Program-made: the position numbers and the translations under genes
In this document: piece after piece, positions 25,955 to 36,124 of the stretch
Layout of the letters: every line of letters begins with the position of its first letter
Numbering within the stretch: position 1 is the first letter of the stretch
From: Pseudoalteromonas lipolytica
Lineage (GTDB): Bacteria; Pseudomonadota; Gammaproteobacteria; Enterobacterales; Alteromonadaceae
NCBI RefSeq assembly: GCF_900116435.1
Contig: NZ_FPAZ01000004.1
Coordinates: forward strand, 1-64,000
Reading direction: 5' to 3'
Length of the DNA: 64,000 nucleotides
Notes under the pieces: generated by a model
The model's database searches: none
What the model saw: only the letters and a program-made list of their open reading frames with translations
What the model was told of the DNA's origin: nothing

Positions 25955-28900
25955 TGACTTAAAGTATCTTTTTAGTCAGCCTATTATTTGGTTATGTAGT
26001 GTTTTTTCTCCATTATTTGCATTTACACTGTCTTCTGGTTTGGCTATTGAAGAGGGAAATACGCTTAAGCAGTTTTCTTTACACTTATTATCAATACAAA
26101 TGATACAGCTCACTGTGCTGGTTGGAGTAATAGCCCCAGTTACTTTTTTGCGTGATCAAATACATAATATGGATGAGATTATCAGTACTACGCCTATCAC
26201 ATCTAAATATAGATCACTGCTTCGTGTAGGTAGCTTACTTATATGTCTTTTGATTATTTCAATGATGAGTTCGTTGGTAATTTGGCTCTATCAATGTCAA
26301 GTGCATGGCTTTGATTGGCAGGCAGTTAATCATCTATTTTTTAATAGCTTTTTTTTACTAATTCCAAATTGCTACCTTCTTATTGTGATTGCTTTTTGGA
26401 TCTGTGACAGGTTTCAAAGTGCCTTGGTTAGCTATACTACTTTTGGCATTATATGGGTTGGTTACTTGTTTTTCGCTAGCATTACTGGCAATCCCATTTT
26501 GGCGGGTAGTGGGATCGTTAGCGAGTCTTTGTATCAGATGTCTTTATGGTTTGATCCCTTTGCATACACCGCTTTTATTGCTGGCTTTGCTGAGCCCCAC
26601 CATTGGGAGCTTATAATTAACCGTTTGGTAATAATTGTACTTACAACGGTTATATATATCTGGGCAATACGCACCACTAAAAAAAATATAAATAAACCCG
26701 TACAGATCCGTGAGCCAGTATTGAATTCGGTTATGCATTACAGGTCCGTAGTGCCCAGAGGGAACGATTGGTTTATGCTGGGAACACTCTATCAGCTATC
26801 ACTTGCATATATACTAAAACAACCAATAACGTCACTCATTTTATTTCTCTGGTCTGTCGTGGTATTTAACAGTGTCGCCTCATCATTTGAATATGCTGAA
26901 GCGATGAGTATTGTTAGCCCGACGAGTATAGATGCAATCAATCACTACGCATTTGATATGCATATACTTTTTGGTTGTTTACTGCTTGCTCTTTGGAGTT
27001 GGCAGGTAAGTTGTTATGCAAAACGATTTAATATGGCGGAGCTTATTGCCGCATTGCCTGTAAAAACAGTGACACTTTTATATAGTCAATTATTAGTGGT
27101 AGCTACTTTAGCGATAATATTTTCCGTGATGAGCTTTATCGGCACCTCCTTGGCAGAGTGGTTCAGTGGCAGTGAATATCAGCCTAGTCAGCATATTTAT
27201 ATATTAGCTTTAATGTTATTACCGCTTATTTTAGTTGCTTGGGTGACAGTATGTATTTTCAACATATGCTCTTCTTTAGTTGCTGGCTTATTTGTCATTG
27301 TTATCTTGTTGCTTAAATTTACGCCAGTAATGACTTTCTTTGGTTTCACTCATACTTTTTGGAGTTTAGCTTGGACACCTTTACAAGCGCCCAATGAATT
27401 TTGGGGATATCGTGCTAGTTTAAATAATTACTGGCCGTACATGAGAGTTTGGCTTATTGCAGTGTTTAGCTTTGTTGCTGTTAGTCAAATTTTTAACCAC
27501 CGTGGTGTAGGGGTTGGTCGGCGACAGATAAAAGTAAAAGATACTTGGGTATTGGTTCCCATTTTTCTATCACTTAGTTTATTTGTGCAATTACACATAA
27601 ATTTAGTTTCTGAAAAGCCGCTAACTAATTCTCATAAGCGAGAGTCATTTAAGGCAAACTACGAAAAAACTTTTGTTGATTGGAAGCATAAAAAGCAACC
27701 AGTTATTAGTCATATTGATGCTAATGTTGATTTTTACCCCTACAAGCAGTTTGCGCATTTTGAACTCACATATACACTTACTAATCCTCATTCAGTTGAT
27801 ATAAAACACGTTTTAGTTGGTAGATCTGGCTTTTATAAATGGGCAAACATAAAAATTGCAGGTGCAAGGCAAGTTCGCTTTTATCCAACATTGAATCAAG
27901 CAGTGTATGAGTTTGAGCGTGCTATTAAACCAAATGAAATACGGCAACTTTCGTCTCGATTTGAGGTTCGGCAAGCAAAGCTGTGGCCAGCAGTAGGACA
28001 TCATATGTTAACTCCTGAGTTTAATTATATTCGCTCTGTGCCTATGCTGCCAACGGTTGGCTACCAAGCTAATTATGAGCTAATAGATATTAATCTTCGA
28101 AAACAATATGGCTTACTTGATAGGAACGTATCCCTCCCTTCTAAGCAGTTTGCTTCTGAGAAAAATAGACCAGATAGATATGATCACATAACAATGTCGA
28201 GCACAGTTTCAACTGCGGTTGGTTACCACGTTGTTACACAGGGCAAACAAATCGCTCATCAGCGTGAAAATGCTCGGGAAATTTTTAAGTTTGAAGCGGC
28301 ATCAGCATTCAATAATTTACCAGCCTGGCTGTCTATTCCTTACTCACCAGTAATAGAGCAGTTTGGGGATGTTAAATTGCAGGTATTTGCAAAGCAAAAA
28401 ACGTTACAACAGTCGCCAAATTCAATAGTCATTCATTTACAGGCAATGAAAGATACACTGACTTGGTTCAAAGACAATGTCGTTGCTTATAAAGCAAAAC
28501 AATTGAGTTTGGTTGCAGCCCCTAAGTTTGGAGGAACTGGTTTTGCCTTACCGCAAATTATACTCATTGAGAATAAAGTAGGCTTTAGGGCAAGCCCAAG
28601 TATTGATGCAGGTTTTGATCAGCGATATCGACGTGCAGTGCATGAAACGGCCCATCAGTGGTTTGGTCACGATATAGGCAATAGCGTAAATGAAGATAGT
28701 GCCTTTTTAGTCGAATCAATGGCTAAATATATTGAATTAGTGATGATAGAAAAACGCTTTGGGAAAGCCGCTATGAATTCTCTTATTGAGTATGAAACTA
28801 GGCGATATGAGCAAGCTTTACGTGTGGACATTTCAGCTAAACAGTCGCTTGTAGACTCAACTAAAAGTTATGATCAATACTCTAAAGCAACGATAATCTT

Positions 28901-29078
28901 TGCAAAACTAAGAGATAGGGTGGGTGATGAAATCATTATTAAAGCACTCAAGTCAGTCTGGGAAAACTATGCATTTCCAAACCGACCTGCGACTTCTATG
29001 GATTTAATACGGGCTTTACAGTTACAAGTCAATACTCAGGATAAGGCACTGATTAATCAATTTTTCTTAGAGCCTTAA
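25941..29078 (+). CDS. ABC-2 permease fused to M1-type metallopeptidase
   Basis: A 1045-residue protein. Residues about 1-540 hold two sets of six hydrophobic helices (ABC-2 permease-like, with a large cytoplasmic-charged break near 255-290); residues about 570-1045 form an extracytoplasmic gluzincin peptidase. The zinc motif is HETAH at 901-905, with the third ligand Glu925 in 'FLVESMAKY' (HExxH-x19-E, as in other members of this fused family). It may transport peptides or lipopeptides and cleave them, or use cleavage as part of export. Co-encoded with the ATPase and facing the LytTR system. Confidence 0.85.
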   Translation: MLLRNDLKYLFSQPIIWLCSVFSPLFAFTLSSGLAIEEGNTLKQFSLHLLSIQMIQLTVLVGVIAPVTFLRDQIHNMDEIISTTPITSKYRSLLRVGSLLICLLIISMMSSLVIWLYQCQVHGFDWQAVNHLFFNSFFLLIPNCYLLIVIAFWICDRFQSALVSYTTFGIIWVGYLFFASITGNPILAGSGIVSESLYQMSLWFDPFAYTAFIAGFAEPHHWELIINRLVIIVLTTVIYIWAIRTTKKNINKPVQIREPVLNSVMHYRSVVPRGNDWFMLGTLYQLSLAYILKQPITSLILFLWSVVVFNSVASSFEYAEAMSIVSPTSIDAINHYAFDMHILFGCLLLALWSWQVSCYAKRFNMAELIAALPVKTVTLLYSQLLVVATLAIIFSVMSFIGTSLAEWFSGSEYQPSQHIYILALMLLPLILVAWVTVCIFNICSSLVAGLFVIVILLLKFTPVMTFFGFTHTFWSLAWTPLQAPNEFWGYRASLNNYWPYMRVWLIAVFSFVAVSQIFNHRGVGVGRRQIKVKDTWVLVPIFLSLSLFVQLHINLVSEKPLTNSHKRESFKANYEKTFVDWKHKKQPVISHIDANVDFYPYKQFAHFELTYTLTNPHSVDIKHVLVGRSGFYKWANIKIAGARQVRFYPTLNQAVYEFERAIKPNEIRQLSSRFEVRQAKLWPAVGHHMLTPEFNYIRSVPMLPTVGYQANYELIDINLRKQYGLLDRNVSLPSKQFASEKNRPDRYDHITMSSTVSTAVGYHVVTQGKQIAHQRENAREIFKFEAASAFNNLPAWLSIPYSPVIEQFGDVKLQVFAKQKTLQQSPNSIVIHLQAMKDTLTWFKDNVVAYKAKQLSLVAAPKFGGTGFALPQIILIENKVGFRASPSIDAGFDQRYRRAVHETAHQWFGHDIGNSVNEDSAFLVESMAKYIELVMIEKRFGKAAMNSLIEYETRRYEQALRVDISAKQSLVDSTKSYDQYSKATIIFAKLRDRVGDEIIIKALKSVWENYAFPNRPATSMDLIRALQLQVNTQDKALINQFFLEP

Positions 29079-29469
29079 ACACAAGATTTTATGGTCTTAA
29101 AATAACCCATTTAATTATGAAAATTTAAATAAATTGAGCAAAAAAGCCACAGGTAATGAAACACGGTGGCTTGGGCTTTAACCTTTAAATTGAAAGGGGA
29201 ATAAACCATAAACCCAGATAACACTTTTTCTTCTGTGATATGTAATTACGATAGCTTATTGTTGGATAACAGTTAGAAAAATGACTTATTTTAGCTATCA
29301 ATCTTTTATCCATAACTTTCTACTCAGTCGTTATATTTAGTTTTTTACACTGCTTATTTGTAATACAAAATGAAATTCACCTAAAAGCCATGTATAATTT
29401 GCGCCCTTTAAATAACCTCTGTGGCTTGTGTAACGTCATAGTGGGTTTTTCATTATATGGGGTCTTTTC

Positions 29470-30675
29470 GTGAAAACGTTGCTCAAGCAGCATGGTGTTA
29501 TTTTTATTCTTCTCAGTATGTTAACAGGCTTAATGGGCGCGTTTGTAAACCCATTAATGAGTTTATTTATTGTTGAAGGCCTTAATTCGCCCCCTATATA
29601 TTTAGGTGTTTACATGGTTGCGGTTACCTTAACGGGTATAGTGATTAGCCAATGGCTGGGCGGTTTGGCTGATAAAGGCACAAGCGCACGTTCACTGTTT
29701 ATGGTGGCTGTTTCAGGAATGGTGTGTGCGCTCATTACATTTGCCAATGCAACCGCATTTTGGCAAGTAATGCTTGCTGGAGTGCTGTTTTTATCGATGG
29801 GTAATGCTGCAATACCGCAAATGATGACCGTCGCTAGGCAATGGGCAGCTCGACAAGATAACATTGATATAACAAGCTTTAATTCGCGTCTGCGTGCTGC
29901 CATTTCATTTGCTTGGGTCGGTGGGCCGCCCCTAGGTTATTTGTTAGCATCGGGTGGGCAATTTAGTTTGTCTTTTTATTTTGCTGCTGGGTGTGCATTA
30001 CTCGCACTCATTTTTGCTTTTCTATTTATTCCAGACTACAACAACAAAAAGCGCACCGGCCTTGGTGAGCAAGCACCAGTGACCCCCAGTTCGTTTTGGT
30101 GTTTAGGTTTAGCCATTATGTTGGGTTCTACAGGCAACATAATGTATTCCTCAGCGCTGCCTCTTTACAGTATTAATGAACTGGGTTTTGCACAGCACAC
30201 ACCAGGCATATTTATGGGGGTGGTGGCTTTTTTAGAAATTCCAATTATGTTGTATAGCGCTAAACTTGCTAGAACACACAATAAAATAACATTGCTTGCA
30301 GGGGCTTTTTGCTGTGCGATCGTGTTTTATGTCGGTGTATTTTTTGCCTTTGAAGTATGGCACTTAATCGCTTTGCAACTGTTAAATGGTGTGTTTTACG
30401 GTATTTTTGCGGGGATTGGTTTAACGGTTTTACAAGACCAATTACCAGATCGTATTGGCTTTACATCTGCATTTTATACCAATGCAATTAAGCTCGGGGT
30501 AATGTGCGGGGCGGGTGCTACAGGTATTATTGCACAGTTTTATAGCTTCCGGTTTGCAACACTTGGCTCCATTACAACCGCATTGTTTGCTATGTTATGC
30601 CTAGCGCTTTTTAGGTTGCTGAAACAAAAAGAAGCGCAGACCGAAAAGCGGTTTGTTGAACACTCAGCAATTTAG
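29470..30675 (+). CDS. MFS sugar efflux-type transporter (SetA/SetB-like)
   Basis: A 401-residue, 12-helix MFS protein initiated at GTG 29470 (GGGGTC upstream). 'GAFVNPLMSLFIVEGLNSPPIYLGVYM' and 'WLGGLADKG.SARSLF' are typical of the sugar efflux transporter group. The substrate may be sugars or drugs. It is monocistronic and shares a terminator with the convergent TonB receptor gene. The 391-bp gap before it (29079-29469) holds only AT-rich sequence with a TATAAT box near 29394. Confidence 0.78.
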   Translation: MKTLLKQHGVIFILLSMLTGLMGAFVNPLMSLFIVEGLNSPPIYLGVYMVAVTLTGIVISQWLGGLADKGTSARSLFMVAVSGMVCALITFANATAFWQVMLAGVLFLSMGNAAIPQMMTVARQWAARQDNIDITSFNSRLRAAISFAWVGGPPLGYLLASGGQFSLSFYFAAGCALLALIFAFLFIPDYNNKKRTGLGEQAPVTPSSFWCLGLAIMLGSTGNIMYSSALPLYSINELGFAQHTPGIFMGVVAFLEIPIMLYSAKLARTHNKITLLAGAFCCAIVFYVGVFFAFEVWHLIALQLLNGVFYGIFAGIGLTVLQDQLPDRIGFTSAFYTNAIKLGVMCGAGATGIIAQFYSFRFATLGSITTALFAMLCLALFRLLKQKEAQTEKRFVEHSAI

Positions 30676-30702
30676 TTAAGCGTCATGGTATTAAACTGAA
30701 AA

Positions 30703-30722
30703 AGCCCAGTAAATACTGGGCT
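30703..30722. terminator. Bidirectional terminator between MFS and TonB receptor genes
   Basis: AGCCCAGTA (30703-30711) pairs with TACTGGGCT (30714-30722), with A-tract on the left and AAAACA on the right, so each strand ends in a T-run. Serves convergent genes 29470 and 30741. Confidence 0.85.
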
Positions 30723-30740
30723 AAAACAAGGGAGTGTTTA

Positions 30741-33140
30741 TTAATTAAATAAATATTTTAATGTTAGTGATGTTGTACGGCCATTGATTGTACGAGCACG
30801 AATAATGTCGTTATCAGGCACTGACCCTTCTTCTGCTTCGGTAATACCCACTGTATCAAATAGGTTATTTACATTTAGCGATAAGTTTAAGTTTTCAGAT
30901 AAGTCATAGCTTACAAAGCCATTTACTTGCGTGTATCCATCAAACTTCAGGTCGTTATTATCTTGTGCGTACGCATCCGTTGTGCCGATAAAGCTTAAGC
31001 CAGCAGAACCTTTATCAAAGTTATAACGCGCCATTAAAGAGTAAATTAGATCTGCTTGGCGACGCGGTGTATTACCAACAAGTTCTGGCGAAAGCGCGTC
31101 TTTTGCAATTTCGGCATCAGTCCAAGTTAAATTACCACGGAAATCCCATGCATCGATAAAGTAAGTCGATTCAATCTCAATCCCTTTAGCCTCGTATTCG
31201 CGGTCAAAGAACTTTTGTGATGTTGCTTCAAAGTTTTGCTCTTCGGTTTCAGCATAGAAAGCGGTTGCAAAGATTGACAGTGAATCAAAACGTTTTTTAA
31301 CACCGATTTCGTACTGGTTTACTTCATCAATCGCGTCTTCTTTTGCAACTGAACCATCAGCTTGAACCTTACCAAATAGTAGACGGTCAGCATTCGCACG
31401 TCCGCCTTTGCTCAGGCGGGCAAAAGTCGCAAAACTTGGATCAATTTGATAGTTCGCACCGACAGAATATGAGCTGTAATTCCAGTCATAGTTAACGATG
31501 CTTGGGTTTGCGTTATCGATACCCGCTACATTTTGTTCTGGAATCGAAATAACGCCGTCATTATTCATATCGACAGTAGATGTTACAGCGCCGGCATAGT
31601 TACCACGAGCTTCACCGCTGTCATAACGAGCGCTTGCGTCAATACTTAAATCACCGAACTTGGTAGCAACGTTTATATAAGGAGCACGCGTTTCGTACTC
31701 GGTATCGTAATTACGTTGGCAGCAATTTCCCCAATAGGGTGTCCCGTATGCGTATAACCCGTTTTCTGAGTAATTGTCGCCATTGGCTGCTACCACATCA
31801 AGCAGGGCTGCATTATCGCCTTTAAGCTCCATAACATATGAGTTCCAAAGCCACGACATGTCAATTGACTGGCTAGATGCAAAGTAACCAAAAGTAACAC
31901 TGGTGTCATCAGAGAATGACTTCGTTAGTTTTAGGTCATTAACGATAGAGCCCATGTCGTTAAGCGTTACATCAAATGTGTGGATACGCATGGCCAGATT
32001 ATCACCATAGTTTTGACCAGCTGAGCCACCATTAGCATAAATCAGTGATGCTCCGTCGCCTGCAATGCTTGAAGCGATTGAGCTTGCGCTGGCAACTTCG
32101 GCAGGAATAAGAGAAATAAAGTTACCGCTAACAGATGATTTTCTAAAGCGATTTTCAATACGCCAATCGTTTTCTAAATCGAATGCAGCTTCAAACCCTA
32201 GCGATGTTACTTCAGGGTTCATACCATTTGTCATGTCACCGGTGCTAATTTGGTTATCACCATTTAGGCGCAAGGTTTGTGTAAATAATGCTGAATGTGG
32301 TGTGTCTGATTGTGCGTCAAAGCCTGGGATTGAGTCGCCATTTGAATACATTGGCATTGGCAGGTAACCCACGCTTTTATCATCTAAGTGCTTAAAGTAT
32401 ACACGCACGTACCCTGTATCAAACTCTTTGGTTAGGTTAGCCTTGATTTGACCGCCTTTGTTTGATGTGTAGCCAGTTTCTCGCGGACCTTCACCTTGGC
32501 GAATAAAACCACCAATATGATAGCGAACACTGTCACTTAGATAAGTACCGTATTCAAAGTCTGTGCGAATAGAGTCGTAATCAAGACCCACTGTCGTTGA
32601 CACGCTGCCTGACTCATTTTCACCTGTTTTAGAAATAAAGTTAATAATACCGCCAGGGGCGTCACTTGCAGCGGTAGAGGCTGAGCCACCACGGATAGAT
32701 TCAACGCTTTGTACGGTAGAATCTAAGCGCATGAAAATGTCTGCGTTACCAAAGGCAATATCGCCAAACTGCATAACGGGTAAGCCATCTTCTTGTAGTT
32801 GTAAGAACTTAGCACCCCCCGATGCGACAGGTAAGCCGCGAACTGCGATATTTGCATTACCTTCGCCACCCGTTGATTCAGAGCGCACACCCGGAATGGT
32901 TCTAAATGCTTCTGCTGTTGAGCGAGGTGTTGATACTTCAATTTCAGCCAATGAAACACTGCTGACCGAAGAGCTAGATGCCATGATGGTTGTGCGGCGG
33001 GGTACACCCGTCACAACAATTGTTTCAAGGCCTGTTTTTTTTGCTTCCTGCGGTGCTTGTTGCTCTTCAGCATACAGATTGTGGCTGATAGCAAGCGCTA
33101 AGGCGCTTAGAGTGTATAGGGCGTGTTTGTGTGTTGTCAT
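30741..33140 (-). CDS. TonB-dependent receptor, probable sucrose transporter of the outer membrane
   Basis: About 799 residues from ATG 33140 with a GAGG ribosome site; a frame four codons longer exists. A signal peptide (to about residue 25) is followed by a TonB box 'LETIVVTG', the plug domain ('AEAFRTIPGVRSESTGGEGNANIAVRGLP', 'VESIRGGSASTAASDAPGGIINFIS') and the 22-strand barrel ending 'LTLKYLFN' with the terminal aromatic Phe. The LacI-type operator 33191-33204 lies 51 bp upstream of the start. Sharing that operator with the sucrose phosphorylase and MFS genes makes sucrose or related glucosides the likely substrate. Confidence 0.88.
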   Translation of the reverse strand: MTTHKHALYTLSALALAISHNLYAEEQQAPQEAKKTGLETIVVTGVPRRTTIMASSSSVSSVSLAEIEVSTPRSTAEAFRTIPGVRSESTGGEGNANIAVRGLPVASGGAKFLQLQEDGLPVMQFGDIAFGNADIFMRLDSTVQSVESIRGGSASTAASDAPGGIINFISKTGENESGSVSTTVGLDYDSIRTDFEYGTYLSDSVRYHIGGFIRQGEGPRETGYTSNKGGQIKANLTKEFDTGYVRVYFKHLDDKSVGYLPMPMYSNGDSIPGFDAQSDTPHSALFTQTLRLNGDNQISTGDMTNGMNPEVTSLGFEAAFDLENDWRIENRFRKSSVSGNFISLIPAEVASASSIASSIAGDGASLIYANGGSAGQNYGDNLAMRIHTFDVTLNDMGSIVNDLKLTKSFSDDTSVTFGYFASSQSIDMSWLWNSYVMELKGDNAALLDVVAANGDNYSENGLYAYGTPYWGNCCQRNYDTEYETRAPYINVATKFGDLSIDASARYDSGEARGNYAGAVTSTVDMNNDGVISIPEQNVAGIDNANPSIVNYDWNYSSYSVGANYQIDPSFATFARLSKGGRANADRLLFGKVQADGSVAKEDAIDEVNQYEIGVKKRFDSLSIFATAFYAETEEQNFEATSQKFFDREYEAKGIEIESTYFIDAWDFRGNLTWTDAEIAKDALSPELVGNTPRRQADLIYSLMARYNFDKGSAGLSFIGTTDAYAQDNNDLKFDGYTQVNGFVSYDLSENLNLSLNVNNLFDTVGITEAEEGSVPDNDIIRARTINGRTTSLTLKYLFN

Positions 33141-33190
33141 AATGTGCCTCATCTCAATCCAAAGGTGACTTTGTTGTCTTAAAATTTAAT

Positions 33191-33204
33191 CTTAATCGAT
33201 TAAG
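33191..33204. promoter_or_regulatory. LacI-type operator upstream of the TonB receptor
   Basis: The perfect 14-bp palindrome CTTAATCGATTAAG lies 51 bp before the receptor start codon. The same motif occurs at 34614-34631 and, with one change, at 37161-37174. Confidence 0.85.
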
Positions 33205-33292
33205 TTAAGATAGCAATTAATTTACATAGTGCAAGTATTTTTAAACAAAAAGTTGCACGTTTTCTATTCAAACGTTGATTTTAAATAACTTT

Positions 33293-34513
33293 TTAATGGC
33301 TCAACGCGCTGTGTTGAGTTAAAGCGTGCTCTGCAGGGTTGCGTAAATAGTTATAGAGCATGGCTAAAAATAGTAAACATGCGAACCCTGTCGCTAAGTA
33401 AAAGCCATAGCGGATATGCCCGAAGTAATCACTGATCATGCCCATTAAAAGGGGGGCTGCGGCGGCTGATAGGGCGGTAAAGAATAAAATAACGCCAGCC
33501 ACAGCTCCATGCTGCTGCACTGCAAAACATGAAATTCCCTTAGAGTTTAAAGTAGGGTAGATCATTGACATAAACAGGCCTGATAGTGGTAATAAAAACA
33601 CAGCCCACTCAACGCCGCCTAAAATTAGCCCTATGTAACACAGTGCTATCCCTAAGCTTAAGTACAGCATAACTGCTTGCCAGCTAAAATGATTTAATAA
33701 CCACACTGCCATAAAGCGCCCTGCGGCACGCAAAATAAAGAACAATGTAAGTGCATAGGTCGCTAACAATTGCCATGGACCCTGATAGTCACCTAAAAGT
33801 GTCGGCATCCAAACGTAAATCGCCACCTCGGTTGCAACATAAAGTGCAATTGCTAGCGAAAATCCTAGTGCGTATGGGTTTTTCATCATTTCCATGGTTG
33901 TCGCAAGTGAGGCTGGCTTTGCATGCTTGTCTTGCTTTTTAGGTTTAGGGTAGTCAGCTCGCCAAGCGGTAATCGTGAGTATTAAGCACATTATACCCGC
34001 GATAAGGTATAGATAGGTCCAACTGACTTTCTGGGTGATTAAAAAGCTAACTAACGCAGGACCGACAATGGCGCCAACACCAAAGAAACCTTCGACTAAA
34101 TTCATTGTTTTGGTGTGTTCTAAATTATTTTTAGAAATATCACCTAATAAAGCCAGTGCACCTGTTTTAAATAAGCCTATTGCAAGGCCAATACAGCTTA
34201 ACAACAGGACAAACACCATGAAATTACTGCTCACTGCAAATAAAAAGCAGCTAATTGTAAACAAACCCAGTCCTAGCATAATTGTTTGTTTACGGCCTAA
34301 ACTGTCGGCAAGAAAACCTAAAAACAGTCCGCTAAACGCAATTAAAGCCATCGGTGCATAATGAAAAGCACTGGCTTGCGTCATACTGAGATCAAACTCT
34401 TTAATAAGCTCTGGAATGATCATACCGACGGCATCTGATGTCATAGCAAACATAAAAAACATCATATATGTCAGCCATCTAATCGTTTGCAAAGGATCGT
34501 GTGTTCTATTCAT
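33293..34513 (-). CDS. MFS sugar transporter, inner membrane
   Basis: A 406-residue, 12-helix MFS protein. The motif-A-like 'GFLADSLGRKQTIMLGLGLF' and 'VPDG'-type second-half signals are visible ('MISDYFGHIRYGF'). It is divergent from sucrose phosphorylase and shares its operator region, so it is the likely inner-membrane importer for sucrose that entered through the TonB receptor. Assignment to sucrose rests on the operon and operator; the transport family is broad. Confidence 0.82.
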   Translation of the reverse strand: MNRTHDPLQTIRWLTYMMFFMFAMTSDAVGMIIPELIKEFDLSMTQASAFHYAPMALIAFSGLFLGFLADSLGRKQTIMLGLGLFTISCFLFAVSSNFMVFVLLLSCIGLAIGLFKTGALALLGDISKNNLEHTKTMNLVEGFFGVGAIVGPALVSFLITQKVSWTYLYLIAGIMCLILTITAWRADYPKPKKQDKHAKPASLATTMEMMKNPYALGFSLAIALYVATEVAIYVWMPTLLGDYQGPWQLLATYALTLFFILRAAGRFMAVWLLNHFSWQAVMLYLSLGIALCYIGLILGGVEWAVFLLPLSGLFMSMIYPTLNSKGISCFAVQQHGAVAGVILFFTALSAAAAPLLMGMISDYFGHIRYGFYLATGFACLLFLAMLYNYLRNPAEHALTQHSALSH

Positions 34514-34613
34514 GGTTGTATCCTCACATGAAGGCTTGCGCCTTTACTATGTATCTTAGTGTATAAAAGTTATAAAAACTGCTTGAATAATTTGCTGTCG
34601 TGGTTAAAGATAT

Positions 34614-34631
34614 AACTTAATCGATTAAGTT
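34614..34631. promoter_or_regulatory. LacI-type operator between MFS and sucrose phosphorylase
   Basis: AACTTAATCGATTAAGTT is a perfect 18-bp palindrome about 20 bp upstream of the sucrose phosphorylase start and 100 bp from the divergent MFS start. The CG step in its centre is typical of LacI-family operators. Confidence 0.9.
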
Positions 34632-34651
34632 TCAACTTGGTATTAACAATT

Positions 34652-36124
34652 ATGATCAACAATAAAGTGCAATTAATCACCTACGCAGACCGGATTACTG
34701 GTCAAGGTATTGATGAATTAAGTAATTTATTAAATGGCCCACTTAAAGATGTGTTTGCAGGTGTACACTTATTGCCATTTTATAACCCGATTGACGGCAG
34801 TGATGCTGGTTTTGATCCCATTGATCATAGTGAAGTGGATTCACGCCTTGGCAGTTGGCAAGACATTCAAGCATTAGGTGCAAATTATGACTTAATGGCT
34901 GACCTAATCGTCAATCATGTGTCTGCTCAGTCATATCAATTTAAAGATGTATTAGCGAAAGGCAAAGAGTCTGAATTTTGGGATTTGTTCTTAACCAAAG
35001 ACGATGTTTTCCCAAATGGAATGTCTGAAACAGAACAAAAAGCCATTTATCGTCCACGCCCTGGTAGCTGTTTCACACCTATTAAGTGTGGTGACGGTAA
35101 TACGTATGACTTTTGGACCACGTTTACCGATAACCAAATTGATATAAATGTTAAGTCATTAGCAGGTATTGAATACTTAAATAATGTATTAACTAAGTTT
35201 TCAGAAAACAACGTCAATATCATTCGTTTAGACGCTGCAGGCTATGCAATTAAACAAGCTGGCACAAACTGCTTTATGCTCGATGAAACGTTTGCTTATT
35301 TAGACAAGTTGTCTGCTCAGGCAAATGATTTAGGCATGGAAACCATTGCTGAAATCCACAGCCATTATCAAACACAGGTTGAAGTCGCTAAACGTGTCAA
35401 TATGGTATATGACTTTGCTCTTCCACCTTTGATTTTACATAGTTTATTCAGTAACAACGCTGATGCACTCGTAGACTGGTTGGCTATTTCACCGCGTAAT
35501 TGTTTAACCGTGCTTGATACACATGACGGTATTGGCATTATTGATGCGGGTCCAATGGGTGAAAAGCCAGGGCTATTAGATGCTGAACAAATTGATAATC
35601 TTGTTGAAACGATACATGAAAAAAGCAAGGGTCAAAGTCGCTTAGCAACCGGTGCGGCTGCAAGTAATGTTGACTTGTATCAAGTGAATTGTACTTATTA
35701 CAACGCACTTGGCGCAGACGATTTTGATTATTTACTCGCACGTGCCATACAGTTTTTTGCGCCGGGTATTCCACAGGTTTACTATGGCGGATTATTTGCG
35801 TGTGAAAATGACATGGATTTATTGGCTAACACCAATGTAGGCCGTGATATTAATCGCCCATATCTGAGCGCGGCTGATATTGATAAAGCACTCGCTAAAC
35901 CGGTTGTTAACGGACTGATCAAACTGATTAAGCTGCGTAACGAACATCCTGCATTTAATGGTGAGTTTAATGTTAAAGGCGAAGGCACTAGTTGCTGTTT
36001 AAACTGGCATAAAGATGAAAGTTCAATTGAACTTAAAGTGAATTTCGCCAGCCGAGAAGTCCTCATTATTGATCAGCATGATAATGAGCAAGTTTTAATT
36101 TCTCTGGCTGACTTTATCGCTTAA
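34652..36124 (+). CDS. Sucrose phosphorylase (GH13 subfamily 18)
   Basis: A 490-residue GH13 enzyme from ATG 34652 (the upstream TTG at 34637 would lie next to the operator). It converts sucrose and phosphate to glucose-1-phosphate and fructose. The catalytic triad is present at Asp194 (IIRLDAAGY), Glu234 (IAEIHSHY) and Asp292 (VLDTHDGIG), each two residues beyond the Bifidobacterium enzyme numbering. The end overlaps the convergent LacI regulator gene by 4 bp. The intracellular location and neighbouring transporters give a complete sucrose uptake and phosphorolysis route. Confidence 0.92.
   Translation: MINNKVQLITYADRITGQGIDELSNLLNGPLKDVFAGVHLLPFYNPIDGSDAGFDPIDHSEVDSRLGSWQDIQALGANYDLMADLIVNHVSAQSYQFKDVLAKGKESEFWDLFLTKDDVFPNGMSETEQKAIYRPRPGSCFTPIKCGDGNTYDFWTTFTDNQIDINVKSLAGIEYLNNVLTKFSENNVNIIRLDAAGYAIKQAGTNCFMLDETFAYLDKLSAQANDLGMETIAEIHSHYQTQVEVAKRVNMVYDFALPPLILHSLFSNNADALVDWLAISPRNCLTVLDTHDGIGIIDAGPMGEKPGLLDAEQIDNLVETIHEKSKGQSRLATGAAASNVDLYQVNCTYYNALGADDFDYLLARAIQFFAPGIPQVYYGGLFACENDMDLLANTNVGRDINRPYLSAADIDKALAKPVVNGLIKLIKLRNEHPAFNGEFNVKGEGTSCCLNWHKDESSIELKVNFASREVLIIDQHDNEQVLISLADFIA

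Noticed and set aside
29079-29469. Possible riboswitch or RNA gene in the gap before the MFS gene
   Set aside because: Only a weak GCCAC/GTGGC hairpin with a long loop and a TATAAT box; no conserved RNA fold that I can recognise.
32731-33168. 145-codon rightward frame across the TonB receptor N-terminus
   Set aside because: It is antisense to the signal peptide and plug of a well-supported receptor; no ribosome site and no recognisable domain.
34035-34361. Rightward 108-codon frame within the MFS gene
   Set aside because: Entirely antisense to the well-supported leftward transporter; low-complexity lysine/asparagine-rich translation.
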